From positions 186,001 through 250,000 of the forward strand of contig NZ_FNPG01000004.1 in assembly GCF_900107245.1 (NCBI RefSeq): a stretch of 64,000 nt of DNA, given 5' to 3'. The notes below the pieces were generated by a model that saw nothing but the letters and a program-made list of their open reading frames with translations, searched no databases and was not told where the DNA came from. Of the stretch, positions 38,619 through 47,116 are shown piece by piece; position 1 is the first letter of the stretch; every line of letters starts with the position of its first letter. This DNA is from Lachnobacterium bovis DSM 14045. GTDB taxonomy: Bacteria > Bacillota > Clostridia > Lachnospirales > Lachnospiraceae. Made by a program: the position numbers and the translations under genes.

Positions 38619-39971
38619 TTATTGATGTCTTTCAATTTCAAATTTAGTTAATTCAAAATCTACTTTAAAAGCTGCATCTTCTGGTAATCCAACTTGTTTT
38701 TTCAAAATAGACAATTGAATATCAACACTATCTATTTGTATTTGATTTGGCAAAATAATACCCTTTTTTCCTTCTTTAGAAGTAATAATAACGCCATATT
38801 TTTTTACATCTAGTTCTTCTAAAGAATCAACACTTTTTTCTTTTTTGATTACGTCGATTACAAACGAAAGATTCTTTATTTCCTTTGCAGTAACTGGCAT
38901 AAATCTAACATCTCTTGTTGCTGCATTAATCGCATTTGCGACCACTTCATGTGCAATGTCTTTTTGAATTGGTGTAAAAGAGCCAATACAACCTCTTATA
39001 TTATCATTGTTATAAATAGAGACAAACACTGCTGCCTTTTCTTTATATAACTCTGATTCTCCATTTATTAACTCTTCTGCTAATACAATATCTTTAGTTT
39101 GTAAAAATGTTTCAACAGCATTACGCGCCAATTTAATGCACTCATCTTCTTTTTCGTATTTCGATTCATCTTTTACAATTATATCAGAACTACCATCTTG
39201 ATTAGCTTGTATACTTGCAACTAAATAACCAACCTCAAATGGATTTTCAAAATTAATCACATCCGTCTTTAATGTGTTATTTTTTTCACCATTTAAATCT
39301 CCAAACGTTCCATTAAGCATTGCAAGTGCCTTTGCAATATCAAACTGTAAAAATGTATCCTGTAATTCTTCTTTAAAAATATCATTTGGATTATTTTCTA
39401 AAATATCTATAAATTCTTTTGTAAAATCAGCATCTCTACCCGTATCACATGCTGCTATACAAACCACTTTTCTATCTAATTCATCAGCTGCCCTTTTTAT
39501 AATTTTACCCATTGTATAATGATCATTTAATGATAAATTAGATAATCCAATATTCACAATGTTGAATTCTACATATTTTTGAGCCAAAAAATAAAGCATA
39601 ATAATTGTTGCATAATCAATTTTTGCATAATCAGCCTTATCTAGTCCACCAGGAAAAGCAAAATTTTTAGCTATCTTGTCAATATTTTTTTGCAATTTTA
39701 TATCATATTCTGCAGTAAAATCTATTTCTTTTGCACCAAATTCTGACAAATCACCTGATTTTTTCCCTTTTGAAAACATATGAATATAATCTGAATAATA
39801 TGGAGCCTTATCTGAAATAATAACAACAGTTTCAGGCTTTATTTGTGCAATTTCATCCATTACATTTGAAATAGCTCTTATAGTTGACTCTAGCTTAACC
39901 TCTTCACCTTTTCCTATCTGTGGAATCATCATAGGTGGATGAGGTAATATATAATTTTTTATAACTGACAT
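38619..39971 (-). CDS. Memo-AMMECR1 fusion protein (AmmeMemoRadiSam system proteins B and A)
   Basis: A 450-residue two-domain protein. The N-terminal half (to about 265) resembles the Memo/LigB-like extradiol dioxygenase fold, with HPPMMIPQIGKGEE, ETVVIISDKAPYY and IAACDTGRDAD. The C-terminal part (about 275-450) is an AMMECR1 domain with VFVSIYNNDNIRGCIGSF, the family's RGCIG core. Together with a radical-SAM partner these make the AmmeMemoRadiSam set, whose chemistry is unknown. No radical-SAM gene lies in this window. It follows pyrC by 59 bp on the same strand. Confidence 0.85.
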   Translation of the reverse strand: MSVIKNYILPHPPMMIPQIGKGEEVKLESTIRAISNVMDEIAQIKPETVVIISDKAPYYSDYIHMFSKGKKSGDLSEFGAKEIDFTAEYDIKLQKNIDKIAKNFAFPGGLDKADYAKIDYATIIMLYFLAQKYVEFNIVNIGLSNLSLNDHYTMGKIIKRAADELDRKVVCIAACDTGRDADFTKEFIDILENNPNDIFKEELQDTFLQFDIAKALAMLNGTFGDLNGEKNNTLKTDVINFENPFEVGYLVASIQANQDGSSDIIVKDESKYEKEDECIKLARNAVETFLQTKDIVLAEELINGESELYKEKAAVFVSIYNNDNIRGCIGSFTPIQKDIAHEVVANAINAATRDVRFMPVTAKEIKNLSFVIDVIKKEKSVDSLEELDVKKYGVIITSKEGKKGIILPNQIQIDSVDIQLSILKKQVGLPEDAAFKVDFELTKFEIERHQ

Positions 39972-40030
39972 TAAAAATCTCCTTAATTATTTATAACATA
40001 TTATTATTGCAGATTTTTGGTTTATAGTTT

Positions 40031-41323
40031 TTATAGTTCTTGCATATCTGAATATACAATTTTTCCATTACAAATAGTATATTTAACACGGCCATATAAC
40101 TTTTCTCCGATAAAAGGTGAGTTGATTGCTTTAGAAACAAACTCTTTTTTGTCTACTACCCAGCTTTGTGACTCGTCAAAAATTACAATATCCGCTTTGT
40201 GCCCTTCTGTTAATTGTCCCACTTCTAGATTATAAAAACTAGCTGGATTAATTGTCATTTTTTCTAATAATTGCATTAATGATAAATGACCTGGTTTAAC
40301 CAGATTAGTTATACAAACAGCAAGTGCTGTCTCAAGACCTATCATACCACTTGGAGCATCCATAATAGATTTCATTTTTTCATCCTTACTATGAGGAGCA
40401 TGATCTGTTGCAATCATATCAATTGTTCCTTTTTTTAAGGCTTTAATTAATGCATCTTTGTCCTCTTTAGTTCTAAGAGGGGGATTAACTTTTGCAAATG
40501 TGCCTTTATATAACACAGCCTCTTCCGTCAAAGCAATATGCTGTGGAGTAACTTCTGCAAATACATTTGCACCCATTTTTTTTGCTAAAGCTACAATTTC
40601 AACTGAACGCTTACTACTAATATGCTGAATATCAATTCTATTGCCGACTTCAAGTGCTAACATACAGTCTCTTGCAACAAGCACATCTTCAGCTATAGCT
40701 GGTGCTCCAGGCACACCAATTTTTTTCGAAACTTCTCCTTGATTTACTCCATTACTACCAATTAATGCCGGATCTTCTTCGTGTAAACTAATTGGCAAAT
40801 CTAACTCTTTTGCTTTTCTAAAAGCCTCTAAAAGTAACTTTTCATCTTTAATAGGAATCCCATCGTCTGTAAGTCCAATAGCCTTTGCTTCTTTTAAAGC
40901 TTTAAAATCTGTCAATTCTTTACCTTGCATTCCTTTAGTTACATTTGCAGTATTTAACACATTTATCAAAAGAGACTGTTCTCTTTTTACTAAATCATTT
41001 AAAATTTCTGCATTATCGATTGATGGTTTTGTATTAGCCATACATACAACAGTAGTAAATCCACCCTTTGCAGCACTATTAGCTCCTGTATGTATATCTT
41101 CTTTGTATGTTAAACCTGGGTCTCTGAAATGAACATGCACATCTACTAATCCAGGCGCCACAACAAAACCATCAGCATTAATTACTCTTAAATCTTCCTT
41201 ATCATATTTGGCTTCTAAATTATTTCCTACTTCTTTGATAATATCATTATCAATCATAATATCAAGTTTCTTGTCAATCTTGTTTAAAGGATCAACCACT
41301 CTTCCATTTTTTATTAAAATCAT
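40031..41323 (-). CDS. pyrC: Dihydroorotase
   Basis: PyrC closes carbamoyl-aspartate to dihydroorotate in pyrimidine synthesis. The 430-residue amidohydrolase has the zinc motif DVHVHFRDPG, TTVVCMANTKPSIDN, the second-site histidines in DIQHISSKRSVEI, and the catalytic Asp in IATDHAPHS. It is the class I (long) type. It lies 16 bp downstream of a 93-residue unknown gene; no other pyr gene is near. Confidence 0.96.
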   Translation of the reverse strand: MILIKNGRVVDPLNKIDKKLDIMIDNDIIKEVGNNLEAKYDKEDLRVINADGFVVAPGLVDVHVHFRDPGLTYKEDIHTGANSAAKGGFTTVVCMANTKPSIDNAEILNDLVKREQSLLINVLNTANVTKGMQGKELTDFKALKEAKAIGLTDDGIPIKDEKLLLEAFRKAKELDLPISLHEEDPALIGSNGVNQGEVSKKIGVPGAPAIAEDVLVARDCMLALEVGNRIDIQHISSKRSVEIVALAKKMGANVFAEVTPQHIALTEEAVLYKGTFAKVNPPLRTKEDKDALIKALKKGTIDMIATDHAPHSKDEKMKSIMDAPSGMIGLETALAVCITNLVKPGHLSLMQLLEKMTINPASFYNLEVGQLTEGHKADIVIFDESQSWVVDKKEFVSKAINSPFIGEKLYGRVKYTICNGKIVYSDMQEL

Positions 41324-41339
41324 TCTTTTCTCCTTAAGC

Positions 41340-41621
41340 CTATCTTCCTAAAAAAGCTTCCATAATGCTTATCTTACTAGCTCTTTTCAATAATTGTTCC
41401 TTATTTACTTTACAGTAAACAATTAAATTGTCAAGCTCTTCTTTTGAAAAACCATTATTTTTTATAACTTCATAACTAGGAATACAAATTTCTAATTCTT
41501 TGTCATGTTCTTTGAACATAACATATAACATCTTTTGCTTATTTTTACTGACAATTGGAGAAATTGTCATATGAATGTCTCTATTTTGAAATTTATCTTC
41601 TTTTGGCTCATTTGTATGCAT
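41340..41621 (-). CDS. Unknown 93-residue protein upstream of pyrC
   Basis: ATG 41621 follows AAGGAGG, so the gene is real. The product is a mixed-charge cytoplasmic protein: a beta-rich first half (HMTISPIVSKNKQKMLYVMF, ELEICIPSYEV) and a helical second half (KEELDNLIVYCKVNKEQLLKRA). I do not recognise the family. It precedes pyrC by 16 bp and is probably co-transcribed with it. Confidence 0.7.
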   Translation of the reverse strand: MHTNEPKEDKFQNRDIHMTISPIVSKNKQKMLYVMFKEHDKELEICIPSYEVIKNNGFSKEELDNLIVYCKVNKEQLLKRASKISIMEAFLGR

Positions 41622-41729
41622 AAAAACCTCCTTGATAATTCAATCATTTACAACAAGTTATCACTATAATTTTCACACATATCCTATATCTATTATTTGA
41701 AAAACATATCAAGCAATTAATAAAAATGT

Positions 41730-42947
41730 CTAGCAATTAATAATGGCCTTCATAACAAAAATATCATCTTTTTGTTTAAATGATGCAAAACCACCATATT
41801 TTTCAGCAAGCTCTTTAATATTTTTCGTTCCAATTCCACTTTTAACCACTTTACTACTTTGAGGTAAGCCATCATCGTTAAACTTTGTATTATAAAAGCA
41901 AGAATTTTTAACTTCTATTTTTAATTTACCTGCATCATAAATTATTGAAACCCTTATATATCTTTTTTCTTCTTCTACTCGACGAATAGCCTCTGCTGCA
42001 TTTTCTATTGCATTTGCAATAATCGACGTCAAATCAATTGCATCAATTGCTATAAGTTCTGGAACAATTGCTTTAACCTTTATGTCACATTTACTCTTTT
42101 TTGCATGTGAAACATAAACCGTTAGTAAACCATTAATCAGCTTATTGTCACAATAATTTGTATTTTTTACATCTTCTAGCTTTCCGGCAATCTGATCTAA
42201 ATATTCTAAAGCTTTACCTACTTCTCCATCTTTTAAGTAAGCTCGTAAAACTCGATTAAAGTGCCTTATATCATGTTTTAGTTTTCTGATATTTGTCTCA
42301 TTTTCTTCATAAATTGTAATTTGTTCTTCCATACGTTGGAATCTCTCTTTTTGTCTAAAAGCTAATTCCGACTCAGCTTCTTTTCTAAATAATTGATATG
42401 AAGTCATTTTATATTGGATACATGAAGCAACAATCATTACGCACAAATAATCTATCGGATAAAATGTGGTCATATTTGTACCATAATCTTGAACCAAATC
42501 TCTTACAGGACTCCACATAAATATAACAGCAAGTATCCAACCTCCCAAGGCTGCAATATTCCCATAAAATATTCCTCCAGAAAAATTTGCAATAAAAGGA
42601 ACGATTATAATCCAAAGCCAATATGCGTCCATTCCGAATTCCATATTCCTTTCTATCCAAAACTGATATGCCAAAATCAAATACGCTCCTGTAAGAGTTG
42701 TAAATAAAACTAGAATGTGATTTTTTATTTTATTTAAAAACAAATCATTAATCAAAAACCATGTTCCTAATCCTAAATATACTACTGCTAATTTCCAGGC
42801 TCCTGATGTAATAGGCGAAATAACTAATGAAAAACACAGCAATGCCATAATTTGTAATAACGCATTAAAGGCAGAAATCTTCTGCCTTTGAATAAATGGG
42901 TCTCTTTCTGCTAAGATTAATTGTCTATATGTATATTTCTTCTTCAT
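41730..42947 (-). CDS. Sensor histidine kinase with GHKL ATPase domain (orphan)
   Basis: A 405-residue membrane kinase: about six hydrophobic segments (30-180), a coiled-coil-like helix, an H-box LKHDIRHFNRVL (phosphoacceptor His in about residue 229), and a C-terminal GHKL domain with NAIENAAEAIRR (N box) and KSGIGTKNI (G box). The H-box and short ATPase resemble the AgrC/CitA-like quorum or sensory kinases of Firmicutes. No response regulator is adjacent; the neighbour 44 bp upstream is a degenerate GGDEF membrane protein. The signal is unknown. Confidence 0.85.
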   Translation of the reverse strand: MKKKYTYRQLILAERDPFIQRQKISAFNALLQIMALLCFSLVISPITSGAWKLAVVYLGLGTWFLINDLFLNKIKNHILVLFTTLTGAYLILAYQFWIERNMEFGMDAYWLWIIIVPFIANFSGGIFYGNIAALGGWILAVIFMWSPVRDLVQDYGTNMTTFYPIDYLCVMIVASCIQYKMTSYQLFRKEAESELAFRQKERFQRMEEQITIYEENETNIRKLKHDIRHFNRVLRAYLKDGEVGKALEYLDQIAGKLEDVKNTNYCDNKLINGLLTVYVSHAKKSKCDIKVKAIVPELIAIDAIDLTSIIANAIENAAEAIRRVEEEKRYIRVSIIYDAGKLKIEVKNSCFYNTKFNDDGLPQSSKVVKSGIGTKNIKELAEKYGGFASFKQKDDIFVMKAIINC

Positions 42948-42991
42948 AATGTTTTATCACTTAATTTAAGCTTCCATCCTTTCCTTAAAAA

Positions 42992-44140
42992 CTATACATA
43001 ATGTACTAAGTTTTTTTCTTTCAAATCTATTTTATCAGATTCTGGACTTAATTTAATCTGTATTTTTTGAATTTTATTAATAAGTTTAGTAACAGAATCT
43101 GCATCTTGAGGTACAAAAATCTTGTTAACCTGTACCATTAAATCTATTACTATTTTCTCATAATTCCAACCTTTTTCAAACATTTTATTTATATTATCTT
43201 CAAGTTTGCTTATTTTATATTCACTATACTTGACTACTAGAATTGCAAATGATCCATTATCTAACTCATATACTGATTCCTCATCAGCAATTTCGACTAA
43301 TTTAAAAGCAATCTCATTAAGCATTTTCTCTGTATTAGTATTACCATATCGCAATTTTATTCTATCAAAATCTAAAATTTTGATTCCAAATACAAAATAC
43401 TCTCTATTTAAATTATAAAATATATCATTATCCTCCATAAAGGCAGTTTTATTATAAATACTAGTTATTGGGTTTTTAACATCTACTCCATCTTCCGTGA
43501 AAAATAAAATTCCACAAGAAGTAATTGCTTCCGCAAAAAGTTCAACTAGAATTGATGTAAAAAATGCTTGAAAGATTATTGAACCAATACTAAAAACAAT
43601 TAACAAATAAATTGATAATTTCTTTTTTGAAGAAATAGCAGCTCCATATCTAATCAAATAATACACACCTTGAATAATATATAAAAAAGCACAAATGTAA
43701 ATAAAATACAGCATTGGTTCTCTATGATACTCCAAATTATCATCTATTGAAAAGACAAAATGATATATTCCATTTACAGATAATAGTCCCACTATAATTA
43801 TTATTGGAATTGATACACAAAAAATACGGATTTTTTCATTTTTTTCCTTAAGGATAACTCCTGTCAACAAGATAACATACAAAACGTACATAAACGGAAT
43901 AAAACTATGGAATAAATTATAAAAAGACGTAAAAGAAGCTATTGCCAGCTTGCTAAAATTTTTATTCATTATTGCAGTTGCACTTAAAATATCAAAAACA
44001 CATGACAATAATGCGCAAACCATCTGTACTAAAAAAACCTTATTATAATTTCTGCTCATATCTTTTCTATTTACCAATATATACATTAAAAATGTATTTA
44101 TCACAATCGCACACAAATCAAAATTAATATTAAATGTCAC
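42992..44140 (-). CDS. Membrane protein with degenerate GGDEF domain
   Basis: A 382-residue protein: about seven or eight membrane helices (5-215) and a cytoplasmic domain that follows the diguanylate-cyclase pattern (ITSIYNKTAFMED; FGIKILDFDRIKLRYGNTNTEKMLNEIAFKLVEI; VYELDNGSFAILVVKY). The signature RxGGDEF reads ELDNGSF, so the active site is lost and cyclase activity is not expected. Translation starts with GTG 44140 behind GGAGG. It is followed by the GHKL kinase gene on the same strand; a shared sensory pathway is inferred from that proximity only. Confidence 0.7.
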   Translation of the reverse strand: MTFNINFDLCAIVINTFLMYILVNRKDMSRNYNKVFLVQMVCALLSCVFDILSATAIMNKNFSKLAIASFTSFYNLFHSFIPFMYVLYVILLTGVILKEKNEKIRIFCVSIPIIIIVGLLSVNGIYHFVFSIDDNLEYHREPMLYFIYICAFLYIIQGVYYLIRYGAAISSKKKLSIYLLIVFSIGSIIFQAFFTSILVELFAEAITSCGILFFTEDGVDVKNPITSIYNKTAFMEDNDIFYNLNREYFVFGIKILDFDRIKLRYGNTNTEKMLNEIAFKLVEIADEESVYELDNGSFAILVVKYSEYKISKLEDNINKMFEKGWNYEKIVIDLMVQVNKIFVPQDADSVTKLINKIQKIQIKLSPESDKIDLKEKNLVHYV

Positions 44141-44308
44141 AATATTCAGCCTCCAACTATTGTTTTTACATGTGATATTTTATAAGATTTAATTCTTTTT
44201 TTCAATACCATAATCACACGTTACCGTGACAAATTAGGCAATTATATTGATTTTAGAAATTTTCTAATGAAATAGATTTATCTTAATTTATTGATTGAAA
44301 ATTTGCTC

Positions 44309-44356
44309 ATAAAAAAATGAGAAACACCAAATTGGTTGCTCAATTCGGTGTTTCTC
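44309..44356 (-). terminator. Long hairpin terminator downstream of cdd
   Basis: GAGAAACACCAAATTG and CAATTCGGTGTTTCTC form a 16-bp stem with one mismatch and a six-base loop; on the minus strand ATTTTTTT follows. It lies 165 bp after the cdd stop. Confidence 0.7.
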
Positions 44357-44520
44357 GAGGAGTTTAGTTATGAAAATGTTTATTTAATAAAAAGGGAATA
44401 ATTGGGAGAAGGAATTGCTTCCTTCACACTAACTATTATATTCACTAAATATGGACAAATTATGACTTATTTCAAAAAGAACTATAAAGAATTATAAACT
44501 CTTTTTTATTCTTTTAAATA
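44357..44520. other. Structured non-coding stretch between the GGDEF-like gene and cdd
   Basis: This stretch of the 380-bp gap contains, on the plus strand, GAGGAG seven bases before an ATG whose frame closes after five codons (MKMFI), and the perfect dyad GAAGGAA-TTGC-TTCCTTC at about 44417-44434. No longer reading frame fits. It may be the remains of a gene or a small RNA; neither can be shown. Confidence 0.3.
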
Positions 44521-44940
44521 TTATCTAACTCCCTTTTCAAGTTCATCTGGTGTAAATGCACCCGGAAATAATTCTCTTAAAGTAAAAGCCTTATAATCAT
44601 CAATATTTTTTACAAGATAAATAATAAAATCATCTAAATTACAAAACTCTGCCATTACCTGTCTGCAAACACCACATGGATACAAATAATCATCCGCGTC
44701 ACCTGATATAGCTATTGCTCTAAAATCGGTTGTACCTTCTGAAATCGCTTTAAAAAATGCAGTTCTTTCCGCACAGTTAGTCGCAGTAAAACCCGCGTTT
44801 TCTATATTACATCCCGTAAATATTTTGCCTTCACCGGAAAGTAAAGCCGCTCCAACTCTAAAGTGTGAATACGGAGAATATGAATTTTCTTTTGCCTTTA
44901 TTGCTAATTCACATAATTGTTTTACATCTTTTTCGCTCAT
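44521..44940 (-). CDS. cdd: Cytidine deaminase
   Basis: Cdd converts (deoxy)cytidine to (deoxy)uridine in salvage. The 139-residue tetrameric type has SPYSHFRVGAALL, the zinc site NCAERTAFFKAI (CAE) and YPCGVCRQVMAEF (PCxxC). ATG follows AAGGAGCAG. It is monocistronic here and divergent from the citrate synthase gene. Its product uridine can be cleaved by the pyrimidine-nucleoside phosphorylase at 14.3 kb. Confidence 0.96.
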   Translation of the reverse strand: MSEKDVKQLCELAIKAKENSYSPYSHFRVGAALLSGEGKIFTGCNIENAGFTATNCAERTAFFKAISEGTTDFRAIAISGDADDYLYPCGVCRQVMAEFCNLDDFIIYLVKNIDDYKAFTLRELFPGAFTPDELEKGVR

Positions 44941-45089
44941 TTTCTGCTCCTTGACACTAAATATTTAAGGTGTTTTAAGTATCCCTTATTCGTATTATCT
45001 ATTATATCACAAATCGCATCAAGAAAACAAAATATATCACACCTAGCAAACTAAAAAATTCACTTTTATAGACTTTTAAATGTCAATTA

Positions 45090-45119
45090 TTGTACTTTTC
45101 GACTTTATTATGTTAAAAT
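45090..45119 (+). promoter_or_regulatory. Promoter of the citrate synthase gene
   Basis: TTGTAC (45090-45095), an 18-base spacer and TAAAAT (45114-45119) with an extended TG, about 50 bp upstream of the start codon, which follows AGGAGG. Confidence 0.55.
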
Positions 45120-45170
45120 ATATTTTGAAGATGGAGCGCGAATGAAAATTTTATTTATAGGAGGTTATTT

Positions 45171-46538
45171 ATGGGAAACAATCAGTTTTATGAATTAAAT
45201 CCCACTATTGAAGATTATGTTAAACAATGTAAAAAAACTTCCCACATTGATTTAGATCTTTATAGTCAATATGAAGTCAAGAGAGGACTTCGTGATTTAA
45301 ATGGACGAGGTGTTCTCGTAGGTCTGACAGAAATATCAGATGTATGTTCCACAAAAGAAGTTGATGGTAAACTTATTCCTACAGAAGGTTCATTATTTTA
45401 TAGAGGATATAATGTTTTCGATATTGTAAAAAATCAAAAGGATTCTAATCATTTCGGATATGAAGAATGTGTATATTTGTTACTTTTCGGTGAATTACCA
45501 ACTCCACAACAGCTTAATGAGTTTGCTACACTTTTAGCAACATATCGAACATTACCAACTAATTTTGTCAGAGATATTATTATGAAAGCCCCAAGTAGAG
45601 ATATGATGAATACTCTCGCACGAAGTGTACTAACTTTGTATTCATATGATGAAAATGCTGATGATACTTCATTACCTAATGTATTACGTCAATGCTTGCA
45701 ACTTATAAGTTTATTTCCCCAACTTTCAGTATACGGTTATCAAGCATACAATCACTATCATGAAGGTCAAAGCTTATTTATTCATCTCCCTAGAGAAGAT
45801 TACTCAACAGCAGAGAATATTCTCCATATGTTACGACCTGATTCTAAATTTACACCTTTAGAGGCTAAATTATTAGATATTGCTCTCATCCTACATATGG
45901 AACACGGCGGTGGTAACAATTCAACATTTACTACACATTTAGTAAGTTCTTCGGGAACAGATACATATTCCGCAATTGCTGCAGCCATAGGATCATTAAA
46001 AGGTCCTAGACACGGTGGTGCAAACATCAAAGTAATGGGTATGTTTGATGATTTAAAAGATAATGTAAAAGACTGGAACGACGATGAGGCAATTGCTGAT
46101 TATTTAACACGCTTACTTCACAAGCAAGCTTTTGACCGCCAAGGATTAATTTATGGTATGGGACATGCCGTATACTCTCTTTCTGATCCACGTGCTGTTA
46201 TTTTCCGTTCTTTTGTTGAACGTCTTTCTGAGGAAAAAGGACGAACTGATGAATTTAAGCTTTATTCAACTGTAGAACGATTAGCTCCACAAATAATTGC
46301 AAAAGAAAGAAAGATTTATAAAGGTGTAAGTCCTAATGTCGATTTCTTTAGTGGATTTGCATATAATATGCTTGATTTACCAGTAGAATTATACACTCCT
46401 ATCTTTGCCATTGCACGAATTGCGGGTTGGAGTGCACATCGTATGGATGAACTTATATATAACAACAAAATTATGCGTCCAGCTTATAAATACGTTGGGC
46501 AACATAGAGATTATCCAACGAAGAAAAAACATGACTAA
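45171..46538 (+). CDS. gltA: Citrate synthase
   Basis: A 455-residue citrate synthase condensing acetyl-CoA and oxaloacetate. Visible are the N-terminal GLRDLNGRGVLVGLTEIS, LILHMEHGGGNNSTFTTHLVSSSGTD with the catalytic His, GPRHGGANIKVMGM (second catalytic His), and FSGFAYNMLDLPVELYTPIFAIARIAGWSAH with the catalytic Asp region. The N-terminus is longer than in the short bacterial type, as in many Clostridia. No aconitase or isocitrate dehydrogenase is adjacent; it probably supports glutamate synthesis. Confidence 0.93.
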   Translation: MGNNQFYELNPTIEDYVKQCKKTSHIDLDLYSQYEVKRGLRDLNGRGVLVGLTEISDVCSTKEVDGKLIPTEGSLFYRGYNVFDIVKNQKDSNHFGYEECVYLLLFGELPTPQQLNEFATLLATYRTLPTNFVRDIIMKAPSRDMMNTLARSVLTLYSYDENADDTSLPNVLRQCLQLISLFPQLSVYGYQAYNHYHEGQSLFIHLPREDYSTAENILHMLRPDSKFTPLEAKLLDIALILHMEHGGGNNSTFTTHLVSSSGTDTYSAIAAAIGSLKGPRHGGANIKVMGMFDDLKDNVKDWNDDEAIADYLTRLLHKQAFDRQGLIYGMGHAVYSLSDPRAVIFRSFVERLSEEKGRTDEFKLYSTVERLAPQIIAKERKIYKGVSPNVDFFSGFAYNMLDLPVELYTPIFAIARIAGWSAHRMDELIYNNKIMRPAYKYVGQHRDYPTKKKHD

Positions 46539-46576
46539 TACAATAAATAATATAAATTCATAAATCATTTTATATT

Positions 46577-46619
46577 AAGGGTAAAAAATAGATTCACTCT
46601 ATTCTTTTTACCCTTTTTC
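46577..46619 (+). terminator. Intrinsic terminator after citrate synthase
   Basis: AAGGGTAAAAAATAGA pairs with TCTATT(C)TTTTTACCCTT across a five-base loop, followed by TTTC. It separates gltA from the CheY-like gene. Confidence 0.8.
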
Positions 46620-46735
46620 TATCTAAAAAAATATCAAATTCTTCTTTTTATGCTTTATTTTTAAAAAAATATTTCGATATATTCTTTAGTACTAAATATG
46701 ATATTGCCAATTATTAACATAGGAGGAGCGTTTTT

Positions 46736-47113
46736 ATGCATATTGAAGACTTAAAAATTTTAGTTAGCGACGACTCTATGCTTGCACGAAAACAATTAAA
46801 AGATATTATATTAACGATTGGCACTCCTATCTTCATTGAAGCAAAAGATGGACAAGATGCTATTGAAAAATATAAATCGGAAACACCTGATTTGGTGTTT
46901 CTAGATATTGTTATGCCTAGAAAAGACGGTATTGAAGCAATAAAAGAAATTAAAGCTTTTGATTCAAATGCATCTATCATTATCGCTTCTTCTGTTGGCA
47001 CACAATCTCAGCTAAAGATTGCTATTGAAGAGGGTGCAAAGGATTTTATACAAAAACCTATAGATCGTAATCAGGTTATAGAAGTAGTAGAAAAGTTCCT
47101 TGAAGGGAGATAA
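46736..47113 (+). CDS. CheY-like response regulator (receiver domain only)
   Basis: A 125-residue stand-alone receiver domain: acidic pair Asp12-Asp13, phosphoacceptor Asp57 in FLDIVMP, Ser85 at the switch position and Lys107 in QKP. There is no output domain, so it acts by protein contact as CheY does. ATG follows AGGAGGAGCG. The next gene, three bases downstream, encodes a CheX-like protein, the expected phosphatase partner. No flagellar or cheA gene is in the window. Confidence 0.9.
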   Translation: MHIEDLKILVSDDSMLARKQLKDIILTIGTPIFIEAKDGQDAIEKYKSETPDLVFLDIVMPRKDGIEAIKEIKAFDSNASIIIASSVGTQSQLKIAIEEGAKDFIQKPIDRNQVIEVVEKFLEGR

Positions 47114-47116
47114 TAT

